Source: Nostoc sp. FACHB-110
GTDB taxonomy: Bacteria; Cyanobacteriota; Cyanobacteriia; Cyanobacteriales; Nostocaceae
Length of the DNA: 64,000 bases
Reading direction: 5' to 3'
Assembly (NCBI RefSeq): GCF_014697425.1
Contig: NZ_JACJRU010000006.1
Span: forward strand, 62,001-126,000
The translations under genes and the position numbers were made by a program. How positions within the stretch are numbered: the first letter of the stretch is position 1; each line of letters begins with the position of its first letter. The notes under the pieces were generated by a model. That model was not told the origin of the DNA. It ran no database searches and saw only the letters and a program-made list of their open reading frames with translations. Shown here piece after piece: positions 56,802 to 64,000 of this stretch.

Positions 56802-59396
56802 ATGTATATTAATGACTTAAATTTACAAAATTTATTAGTGGCGGAGCCTGGAGAAACTTATCAATCCCAAAATAGGGGAAATCGCTATGTAGAAGTGTTG
56901 GTAGACTGTCCAGGCGCGACAGGATTATTTACCTACCGATTACCAGCGCAGTTAGAAGTCAAACCAGGGGATATTTTAACTGTGCCATTTGGCGCGCAAC
57001 AATTAGGAGCGATCGCCATTCGCTTATTAACAACACCAAATATTGATTTAGCTGCCGATAAAATTCGAGAAGTTGAAGATGTGGTGAGCGTGGGGTTCTT
57101 TCCTAGTAGTTATTGGGAACTATTAAATCGAATTGCCACATATTACTATACGCCGCTAATTGCAGTGATTAGAGTCGCTTTACCACCAGGATTATTAGGC
57201 AAATCGCAACGTCGCATCAGGTTAACTCGCCGCTATCAAGACCACAGCAAGACCCAATTATCTACATTAAATTTATTAAGTCCTGCGGCACAGCAAATTC
57301 TTCAAATGTTGCAAAATCAAGCATTGGGAGATTACAGTTTTGCTTACCTGCAACAGAAAGTGAAATTTGTCTATCGAGGAATGCGGGAATTATTGCGTTT
57401 AGGTTTGGTGGAAAGTTATTTAGAGCCACCACGACTGACACGCCCGAAACTGCAAAAAGCAGTGACCTTAATTAATAGTAGCGATCGCGATTTAACTTTG
57501 CGTCAAAGAGAAATTGTCGAAGTTCTGCGCCGACACGGTGGGGAATTGTGGCACAGCGAACTACTGCAAATTTGTAGTGCTAGTACTTCCATCCTCAAAA
57601 CCTTGGCACAAAAAGGTTACATAGTGATTGAAGAACGAGAAATTTTACGTTCTGAACAAAGCCCAACCATAAACCAAGACCAAGCCAAAACTTTAAATCC
57701 TGCCCAAGCTCACGCCTTAAAAACTATCAATAGCATTCATGGATTTGCTCAAGTCTTATTGCATGGTGTCACAGGTTCCGGCAAAACCGAAGTATATTTA
57801 CAAGCGATCGCCCCACTACTCAATCAAGGTAAATCAGCCTTAGTTTTAGTCCCCGAAATTGGACTGACACCCCAACTCACCGATAGATTTCGCGCCCGTT
57901 TTGGTAACAGAGTCGCCGTTTATCACAGCGCCCTTTCCGAAGGAGAACGTTACGACACCTGGCGACAAATGCTCACAGGCGAACCTCAAGTTGTCATCGG
58001 GACGCGCAGTGCCATTTTCGCCCCCTTGCCCAACTTAGGTTTGATTATTTTAGACGAAGAACACGACAGCAGTTTCAAGCAAGATTCGCCCATCCCCACC
58101 TACCACGCCCGCACCGTCGCCCAGTGGCGCGCCGAGTTAGAAAATTGTCCTCTGGTGTTAGGTTCAGCGACTCCTTCGTTGGAGAGTTGGGTGAGTTTGA
58201 GAGAGCAGGGGGGCAGCCCTTCGACTTCGCTCAGGGCGAGGGGGCAGGAGGTAGAAGAAAGTTCTTCCCTTACACCCCTACACCCTCACACCCTCACACC
58301 CTCACACCCCACTCACTACCTTTCCCTACCAGAAAGAATCAACTCCCGCCCTTTACCGCCAGTGGAAGTGGTAGATATGCGACAAGAATTGCAGGAGGGA
58401 AATCGGTCAATATTTAGTCGTAGCTTGCAAGCGGCTTTAGGACAATTACAAGCAAAAGGGCAACAGGGAATTTTATTTATTCACCGCCGGGGACATAGTA
58501 CCTTTGTGTCTTGTCGCAGTTGTGGCTATGTATTGGAGTGTCCGAATTGTGATGTGTCGCTAGCCTATCACCATACAGAAGAAGGTGCGCCGCAATTATT
58601 ACGCTGTCATTACTGTAATTATGGGCGATCGCATCCCCAATTCTGCCCTGATTGCAGTTCGCCTTACTTAAAATTCTTTGGTAGCGGTACGCAACGCGTC
58701 ACCCAAGAATTAGCCAAACAGTTTCCCCAATTGCGCTGCATCCGCTTTGATAGCGATACCACCCGCAACAAAGGCGCGCACCGCACTCTACTAACTCGGT
58801 TTGCTAACGGCGAAGCACATTTATTAGTCGGGACGCAAATGCTCACCAAAGGTTTAGACTTACCCCAAGTCACACTAGTGGGTGTTGTCTCTGCTGATGG
58901 ACTGCTGCATTTATCAGACTACCGCGCTAGCGAACGGGCATTTCAAACTTTAACCCAAGTTGCCGGACGCGCTGGCAGAGGCGATGATGCTGGCAGAGTA
59001 ATTGTCCAAACTTATACCCCAGAACATCCTGTAATTGAAGCAGTCCGTACCCACGATTATCAATCTTTTTGCCAAACGGAATTAGAACAACGCCAAGCCC
59101 TTGATTATCCTCCCTACGGCAGATTGATTTTATTGCGCCTGAGTAGTCTTGACCCCATCCAAGTACAAAATACAGCCCAAATCATCGCTACTCATTTAAG
59201 TAGCAATGAAGGATGGGAAATCCTCGGCCCTGCGCCAGCAGGGGTGATGCGGGTAGCGAACCGTTACCGTTGGCAAATTTTATTGAAATTTCATCCTGAA
59301 GACTTACCTCAATTACCCCATTGGGAGGATATTAGAGCGTTATGTTGTGATAACGTTAGCTTGACGATAGATGTCGATCCTGTGAATATATTATGA
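56802..59396 (+). CDS. priA: Primosomal protein N' (PriA helicase), with repeat-derived insert
   Basis: Replication-restart helicase of 864 residues. Walker A is GVTGSGKTEVY, the DEEH motif is ILDEEHDSSFK, motif III is LGSATPSLESW, and motifs IV-VI lie in FIHRRGH, GTQMLTKGLD and QVAGRAGR. The zinc-binding part with eight cysteines is intact (CRSCGYVLECPNC, then CHYCNYG and FCPDC). Residues about 469-507, between REQ and HYLSLPERINS, are repeat-derived (58209-58315): GSPSTSLRARGQEVEESSSL followed by a (LTPxHPH) stretch. The same DNA repeat lies between kdpA and kdpB. Function probably survives, as the insert is in frame in a variable loop. Confidence 0.95.
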   Translation: MYINDLNLQNLLVAEPGETYQSQNRGNRYVEVLVDCPGATGLFTYRLPAQLEVKPGDILTVPFGAQQLGAIAIRLLTTPNIDLAADKIREVEDVVSVGFFPSSYWELLNRIATYYYTPLIAVIRVALPPGLLGKSQRRIRLTRRYQDHSKTQLSTLNLLSPAAQQILQMLQNQALGDYSFAYLQQKVKFVYRGMRELLRLGLVESYLEPPRLTRPKLQKAVTLINSSDRDLTLRQREIVEVLRRHGGELWHSELLQICSASTSILKTLAQKGYIVIEEREILRSEQSPTINQDQAKTLNPAQAHALKTINSIHGFAQVLLHGVTGSGKTEVYLQAIAPLLNQGKSALVLVPEIGLTPQLTDRFRARFGNRVAVYHSALSEGERYDTWRQMLTGEPQVVIGTRSAIFAPLPNLGLIILDEEHDSSFKQDSPIPTYHARTVAQWRAELENCPLVLGSATPSLESWVSLREQGGSPSTSLRARGQEVEESSSLTPLHPHTLTPSHPTHYLSLPERINSRPLPPVEVVDMRQELQEGNRSIFSRSLQAALGQLQAKGQQGILFIHRRGHSTFVSCRSCGYVLECPNCDVSLAYHHTEEGAPQLLRCHYCNYGRSHPQFCPDCSSPYLKFFGSGTQRVTQELAKQFPQLRCIRFDSDTTRNKGAHRTLLTRFANGEAHLLVGTQMLTKGLDLPQVTLVGVVSADGLLHLSDYRASERAFQTLTQVAGRAGRGDDAGRVIVQTYTPEHPVIEAVRTHDYQSFCQTELEQRQALDYPPYGRLILLRLSSLDPIQVQNTAQIIATHLSSNEGWEILGPAPAGVMRVANRYRWQILLKFHPEDLPQLPHWEDIRALCCDNVSLTIDVDPVNIL
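58209..58315 (+). repeat. Dispersed repeat inserted in frame in priA
   Basis: 58212-58268 matches the reverse complement of 62773-62829 at about 54 of 57 bases, including the CCCTTCGACTTCGCTCAGGG core. It is followed by a CCCTCACACC tandem tract to 58311. The segment keeps the priA reading frame open. Confidence 0.9.
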
Positions 59397-59421
59397 AATT
59401 GCGGTTGTGGTGAGTTGAATT

Positions 59422-60723
59422 ATGGTTAAAAAAGTAGCGATCGTTGGTGCTGGCCCTAGCGGAGTTCTACTAGCTCACTACTTATTACGCCGTCAAGAAA
59501 ATTATCAAATCGATATTTTTGATTTTCGTAGCGATCCCCGCACAGTGGCATTTTCTAAGTCTCGAACTTTTCCTATTGTACTGTCTCACAGAGGCATGAA
59601 GGCTTTGAGACAAATTGAGGGAATGGAGGAAGCTGTTAAAAGCATCAGCTTAGAAATGACTGGCAGTGTGATACACCAAAATAATGGTAAAACGCGAATA
59701 TTGAACAGAAAATATACTCAGTGGAGCGTCAACCGTACCAGCTTGGTAATTACTTTATTAGAACAGTTGAGCAAAAAAAGCGATCGCCAGCAACTCAATC
59801 TTCACTTCAACCATCAATGTACGCAGGTAGATTTAGCCGCCAAGCAAGTAAAATTCCAAAAATTAGATGCAGATGCGGAAATTACTGTTGATTATGACTT
59901 ATTAATTGGTGCTGATGGCGCACGTTCAGTGGTGAGAGCAAGTTTGAGCAAAACAGATAACTTTCAGTGCGCAGAAAATTATTTCATCAATGATTATAAA
60001 TCTATTTTTATTCCACCTGTAGAGCCAAAATTAGAACTCAACTGGCCAAAAGATAAAGTCCACGCTTGGCGGCTAGATGACGGAACAAATATTTTATTGG
60101 TATATCAAACTGATAACAGTATTAATGGTGTTGTCATTTTCCCTCATCACAATCAAATTATTCCCCAGCTAGCGACACAGCCAGCAGTATCAAACTACTT
60201 TCAGCAATATTTTCCCGAAATTGCTCAGATACTACCACCATCAGCAGCCGAAGATTTTGCCAATCGTGCTGTATCTAGAGTATTAACAGTTTGCTGTAAT
60301 CGCTATCATCAAGGCAATAGCGTTCTCTTAATTGGAGATGCGGCTCATGCTGTATCCCCTGCCCTTGGTCAAGGTTGTAATTCAGCGTTAGAAGATGTAA
60401 CTATTTTTAATCAAATTTTGGATGATTATGATGATAATTTAGCCGTCGCTGTCGAACAATTTACTCGGCAACGCCAAGCTGATGGAATGGCTGTATTAGA
60501 ATTAAGCAATTATGGCTTACCTTCCTCGAAAAAGCTATTTTTTGAGTTTTTATTAAGAAATATTTTGAGTCAATATTTGCATCCCATCTTACCTAAAGTT
60601 TTCTTACCTTCTTTATTTGAAATACTTGCTGAAGGTAAACATTCTTATTCAGAAATTTTAAATTTATATCAAAATTGGATAGCTAAAGTTAAGAAATCCG
60701 ATCAAAAAGTTTTATCACAATAA
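59422..60723 (+). CDS. FAD-dependent monooxygenase (kynurenine 3-monooxygenase-like)
   Basis: A 433-residue flavoprotein hydroxylase of the PHBH fold. The N-terminal dinucleotide motif is VAIVGAGPSGVLLAHYLLRR, the DG motif is LLIGADGARSVVR (about 168-180), and the GD motif is LLIGDAAHAVSPALGQGCNSALED (about 303-326). The C-terminal part has a hydrophobic helix. The arrangement resembles kynurenine 3-monooxygenase and related ubiquinone- or aromatic-hydroxylating enzymes; the substrate is not settled. It starts 26 bases after priA and could be cotranscribed. Confidence 0.88.
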   Translation: MVKKVAIVGAGPSGVLLAHYLLRRQENYQIDIFDFRSDPRTVAFSKSRTFPIVLSHRGMKALRQIEGMEEAVKSISLEMTGSVIHQNNGKTRILNRKYTQWSVNRTSLVITLLEQLSKKSDRQQLNLHFNHQCTQVDLAAKQVKFQKLDADAEITVDYDLLIGADGARSVVRASLSKTDNFQCAENYFINDYKSIFIPPVEPKLELNWPKDKVHAWRLDDGTNILLVYQTDNSINGVVIFPHHNQIIPQLATQPAVSNYFQQYFPEIAQILPPSAAEDFANRAVSRVLTVCCNRYHQGNSVLLIGDAAHAVSPALGQGCNSALEDVTIFNQILDDYDDNLAVAVEQFTRQRQADGMAVLELSNYGLPSSKKLFFEFLLRNILSQYLHPILPKVFLPSLFEILAEGKHSYSEILNLYQNWIAKVKKSDQKVLSQ

Positions 60724-61052
60724 ATTAAACTGACAATTCGTCATTAGTAAGTGTTCTAAATTGCAAATATAAAAGTGTCAATTTATACTTTTTGTTGCGA
60801 GATGTATATTAAACAACTAATAAATTAGTGCAATTACATAAATAACTTCCATCTACCAATTATATAAGTAACTAACATTAAAATTTAAATACTCTTGACA
60901 GAAACTTTAAAAAGTAACTAAAAAATTGTAGTGAATGTACAGAGTATATCTAGATAGATGTATTGAGACTCACTCAATTATTGCCAAATATCTCACTCTA
61001 TATATCTAAAATAATTAGCTTTCGAGTATAAGTTAAATTGAGCGCGAAATAA
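60724..61052. other. AT-rich region upstream of kdpA
   Basis: A 329-base spacer that should contain the kdp promoter. No KdpE-type operator could be identified with confidence. Confidence 0.4.
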
Positions 61053-62738
61053 ATGGGACAAGGTTTTTTACAAATCTGCTTGACGCTGTGTCTTGTCATA
61101 GCGATCGCTCCAATCTTCGGAAGATACATAGCGCGTGTGTTCATGGGAGCGAGAACGCTGCTCGATCCCCTGATGAACCCGATAGAACGTAGCATTTACT
61201 TACTAGCGGGTGTGAATCGAAAAGACGATATGACAGGCTGGCAGTATATCCGGGCGATACTGTACAGCAATCTGGTCATGGGTATTTTAGTTTATGGGCT
61301 GATATATTACCAAAGATTACTGCCCTGGAATCCCAACGGCTTTGCTGCACCGCGTTGGGATATCTTACTACACACTGTGATTTCTTTCGTGACTAACACC
61401 GACCAGCAGCACTACACCCCAGAGACAACCCTGAGTTACTTTAGCCAAGCAGCAGCTTTAGGGTTTTTGATGTTTACCTCGGCAGGTACGGGGTTAGCGG
61501 TGGGGATCGCGTTTATTCGTGGGTTGACGAGCAAAAAACTAGGCAACTTCTACGTTGACCTCACCCGTGCAATTACGAGGATATTACTACCAATTTCGGT
61601 GCTTGGGGCGACCGCTCTCGTTTTATTAGGTGTACCGCAAACCCTAGCTCAAACCTTGGTAGTAGAAACCTTAGAAGGAAGCACACAATACCTGGCCAGA
61701 GGCCCGGTAGCTTCCTTTGAGATGATCAAAATGCTGGGTGAGAACGGTGGTGGCTTCTTTGCGGCCAACTCTGCCCATCCCTTTGAAAATCCTAATGGCG
61801 CGACTAACTTAATCGAACTCATCGCCATGATTTCTATTCCCTCAGCGATGATATTTACCTATGGGATGTTTGCCAAAAATATCAAACAAGCGTGGCTGTT
61901 GTTTTGGATGGTGTTTACCGCTTTTGTGATTTTGGTGTGGGTAGCAGTTAGTGGCGAAGTAGAAGGTAACACATTAATCAATGGCACTGTTGGATTACAA
62001 GGGGCAAATTTAGAAGGGAAAGAAATTAGATTTGGGGCAATAGAAACAGCATTGTGGGCTGTCACAACCACTGCCACAATGACTGGTGCAGTTAATGGAA
62101 TGCTCGATTCCATGATGCCCCAAGGATTATTTGCGGCATTATTTAACTTATTTGTGCAGATTATTTGGGGAGGTCAGGGAACAGGCACAGCTTACCTATT
62201 TGTTTATCTAATTTTGACAGTCTTCTTAACTGGGCTAATGGTGGGGCGTACCCCAGAATTTTTAGGACGAAAAATCGAAAAGCGAGAAATCGTGATGGCG
62301 AGTGTCGTGCTGTTGGTTCATCCCATTGTGATTTTAATTCCCAGTGCGATCGCCTTAGCTTATCCCTTCTCCCTCTCAGGAATTACTAATCCAGGCTTCC
62401 ACGGCATTTCCCAAGTCGTGTATGAGTATGCCTCAGCAGGTGCAAATAACGGCTCCGGCTTAGAAAAACTCACCGATAATACCCTGTGGTGGAATTTAAG
62501 CACTGGTTTGAGTATGTTGGCAGGACGCTACATCCCGATAATGGCCATTTTGTTATTGGCTAATAGTATGTCTCGCAAACCCATCACACCAGAAACCCCC
62601 GGCACTCTCAAAACCGATTCACTACTATTTACTACAGTCACTGCTGGCATAGTGCTAATTTTGGGCGTATTAACATTTTTCCCCGTTTTAGCCCTAGGCC
62701 CCATCGCCGAAGGATTTAAACTAGCATCGGGCAGTTAA
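61053..62738 (+). CDS. kdpA: Potassium-transporting ATPase, channel subunit KdpA
   Basis: A 561-residue pore-forming subunit of the Kdp P-type potassium pump, with ten hydrophobic helices. The four selectivity-filter loops are visible: NTDQQHY (about 112-118), [27 protein letters not shown] and GANNGSG. The ATG at 61053 lies after an AT-rich leader. It is followed, after 126 bases, by kdpB. No kdpD/E or separate KdpD-N gene is in view. It is expected to be expressed under potassium limitation. Confidence 0.97.
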   Translation: MGQGFLQICLTLCLVIAIAPIFGRYIARVFMGARTLLDPLMNPIERSIYLLAGVNRKDDMTGWQYIRAILYSNLVMGILVYGLIYYQRLLPWNPNGFAAPRWDILLHTVISFVTNTDQQHYTPETTLSYFSQAAALGFLMFTSAGTGLAVGIAFIRGLTSKKLGNFYVDLTRAITRILLPISVLGATALVLLGVPQTLAQTLVVETLEGSTQYLARGPVASFEMIKMLGENGGGFFAANSAHPFENPNGATNLIELIAMISIPSAMIFTYGMFAKNIKQAWLLFWMVFTAFVILVWVAVSGEVEGNTLINGTVGLQGANLEGKEIRFGAIETALWAVTTTATMTGAVNGMLDSMMPQGLFAALFNLFVQIIWGGQGTGTAYLFVYLILTVFLTGLMVGRTPEFLGRKIEKREIVMASVVLLVHPIVILIPSAIALAYPFSLSGITNPGFHGISQVVYEYASAGANNGSGLEKLTDNTLWWNLSTGLSMLAGRYIPIMAILLLANSMSRKPITPETPGTLKTDSLLFTTVTAGIVLILGVLTFFPVLALGPIAEGFKLASGS

Positions 62739-62744
62739 TAGAGT

Positions 62745-62860
62745 GCTGAGTTGAAAGTGCTGAGTGCTGAGTAGAAGAATTTTCTTCTACCTCCTGCCTC
62801 CTCGCCCTGAGCGAAGTCGAAGGGCTGCCTCCTGCCCCCTGCCCCCCTTGCACCACTTAA
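62745..62860. repeat. Dispersed repeats between kdpA and kdpB
   Basis: Starts with GTGCTGAGTGCTGAGT units (62745-62772), then the segment 62773-62829 that is the reverse-complement twin of the priA insert, then GCCCCCTGCCCCCC. It fills the 126-base gap and ends a few bases before the kdpB ATG. Confidence 0.9.
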
Positions 62861-62864
62861 ATAT

Positions 62865-64000
62865 ATGACTCCAGTGGCACCTACCCCAAAATCAAAAACA
62901 CCGAAAGCGCGTCCGAGCGATCGCCGTCAGGCACGGAAAAAAGCCAAAATCAAGACTAAGGGAATTTATCTGCGAGCTGTGATGGATGCTTTTATCAAGC
63001 TAAATCCGATAACAGCCATCAAAAATCCAGTCATGTTTTTGGTGTGGATTGGCACTTTTGTGACCCTTGCTGTGACGATTGAGCCGAATTTATTCGGCCC
63101 TACTCAACAGAAAAATCCCCAATTATTCAACGGTATACTCACAGGGATTTTGTTTTTTACTGTTTGGTTTGCTAACTTTGCCGAAGCCGTAGCCGAAGGA
63201 CGCGGTAAAGCGCAAGCCGATGCTTTGCGGGCAACTAAATCAGAAACAAACGCCAAAAAACTCGCCCCCGATGGCTCGATTAGCGAAGTTCCTTCTAGCA
63301 GTCTCAAACAAGGCGACAACATATATATAGTTGCAGGCGATATCATCCCCACAGATGGGGAAGTAATTATGGGTGTCGCTTCGGTGGATGAATCAGCAAT
63401 TACTGGAGAATCTGCACCAGTTCTGAAAGAATCAGGTTCAGACGTAGCGAGTTCCGTCACTGGTGGAACCCGCATCATCTCTGACGAGTTAATCATTCGC
63501 GTCACAGCTGAACCCGGTCAAGGCTTTATTGATCGGATGATTGCTTTAGTTGAAGGTGCAGAACGCAGCAAAACACCAAACGAAATTGCCCTCACAGTTT
63601 TACTCGCAGTCTTAAGTTTAGTATTTCTGTTTGTTGTGGCGACGTTACCAGCATTTGCTTACTACGTTCAAACTCCGATTAGCATTCCTATTTTGATTGC
63701 CTTATTAGTGGCATTGATCCCAACCACAATTGGTGGCTTACTCAGTGCGATTGGGATTGCCGGGATGGATCGAGTCGCCCAATATAATGTGATTGCCACT
63801 TCTGGACGTGCGGTGGAAGCTTGTGGTGATGTCAACACCCTAGTGCTAGATAAGACAGGTACAATAACTTTGGGCAACCGCCTCGCAGAAGAGTTTATCC
63901 CGATTAATGGTCACTCTATGCCAGAAGTTGCTTATATTGCCCTGCTGGCTAGTGTATTTGATGATACACCAGAAGGTAAATCGATTGTGCGATTAGCACA
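62865..64000 (+). CDS. kdpB: Potassium-transporting P-type ATPase subunit KdpB (partial)
   Basis: The first 378 codons of the catalytic subunit, cut at the window end. The start ATG at 62865 follows the repeat cluster without a clear ribosome binding site. Residues 1-32 are a basic, Lys/Arg-rich extension (PKSKTPKARPSDRRQARKK) before the usual YLRAVMDAFIKLNP. Transmembrane helices, the A-domain GEV..VDESAITGESAPV (TGES) and the phosphorylation motif DKTGT (D329) are visible. Only about half of the protein is present. kdpC is expected to follow outside the window. Confidence 0.95.
   Translation, partial: MTPVAPTPKSKTPKARPSDRRQARKKAKIKTKGIYLRAVMDAFIKLNPITAIKNPVMFLVWIGTFVTLAVTIEPNLFGPTQQKNPQLFNGILTGILFFTVWFANFAEAVAEGRGKAQADALRATKSETNAKKLAPDGSISEVPSSSLKQGDNIYIVAGDIIPTDGEVIMGVASVDESAITGESAPVLKESGSDVASSVTGGTRIISDELIIRVTAEPGQGFIDRMIALVEGAERSKTPNEIALTVLLAVLSLVFLFVVATLPAFAYYVQTPISIPILIALLVALIPTTIGGLLSAIGIAGMDRVAQYNVIATSGRAVEACGDVNTLVLDKTGTITLGNRLAEEFIPINGHSMPEVAYIALLASVFDDTPEGKSIVRLA

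Overview
The window is chromosomal DNA of a cyanobacterium, most likely a filamentous heterocyst-forming type (Nostoc/Calothrix-like). HIP1 palindromes (GCGATCGC) are scattered throughout. Genes for cytochrome c6, CrtW-type ketolase, an apocarotenoid-type oxygenase and cyanobacteria-restricted DUF3038/DUF4335 proteins are present. Intergenic spaces are full of heptamer tandem repeats (AAGTATG, GTCAAAA, TTAGTCA families) and small dispersed palindromes typical of that group. No rRNA, tRNA, CRISPR array, prophage or intact insertion sequence was seen.

Layout. 0-10 kb: a GxxExxY gene between inverted repeats, urease alpha subunit (ureC), a Pro/Thr-rich secreted protein, an FHA-fused class A penicillin-binding protein, a DUF4335/DUF3038 pair, apt and a DppB-type permease. 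10-19 kb: lspA, bioY, then the phosphate transport operon pstS-pstC-pstA-pstB behind a three-repeat Pho box, then an APC-superfamily permease. 19-30 kb: crtW, an SGNH esterase, a carotenoid oxygenase, a broken hsp20 gene carrying a MITE-like insert, a large hybrid sensor kinase and groES-groEL behind a perfect CIRCE operator. 31-43 kb: two LuxR-type regulators, DUF3386, a PD-(D/E)XK-like protein, dcd, a BtuR-like protein, an adenylate kinase, rph, a Uma2 protein, pgl, an FHA/zinc-ribbon protein, an M50-type membrane protease and a GlsB-like protein. 43-56 kb: a sugar dehydrogenase-like lipoprotein, an FtsW-type SEDS protein, a glycosyltransferase-like protein, a MoaD-like protein, a TonB-dependent receptor, a TPR protein, petJ, a PAS sensor kinase, a GNAT enzyme and a SigC-like sigma factor. 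56-64 kb: priA, an FAD monooxygenase, kdpA and the first 378 codons of kdpB, cut by the window end.

Most genes are single housekeeping or signalling units. The clear operons are pstSCAB (phosphate uptake, probably PhoB/SphR controlled), groES-groEL (HrcA/CIRCE controlled) and kdpAB (high-affinity potassium uptake).

The most interesting material is repeat-driven gene remodelling. A dispersed repeat found between kdpA and kdpB also lies in frame inside priA. A 136-bp MITE-like element with a 10-bp target duplication sits in an hsp20 remnant, and its conceptual excision restores the frame. A 223-bp element abuts a CHAT-like C-terminal remnant. Short tandem repeats supply the start codon of one gene and the stop codon of another. 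The 1303-residue sensor kinase appears to have lost an internal kinase core while keeping the orphan H-box. I did not find a convincing new defence or metabolic system.
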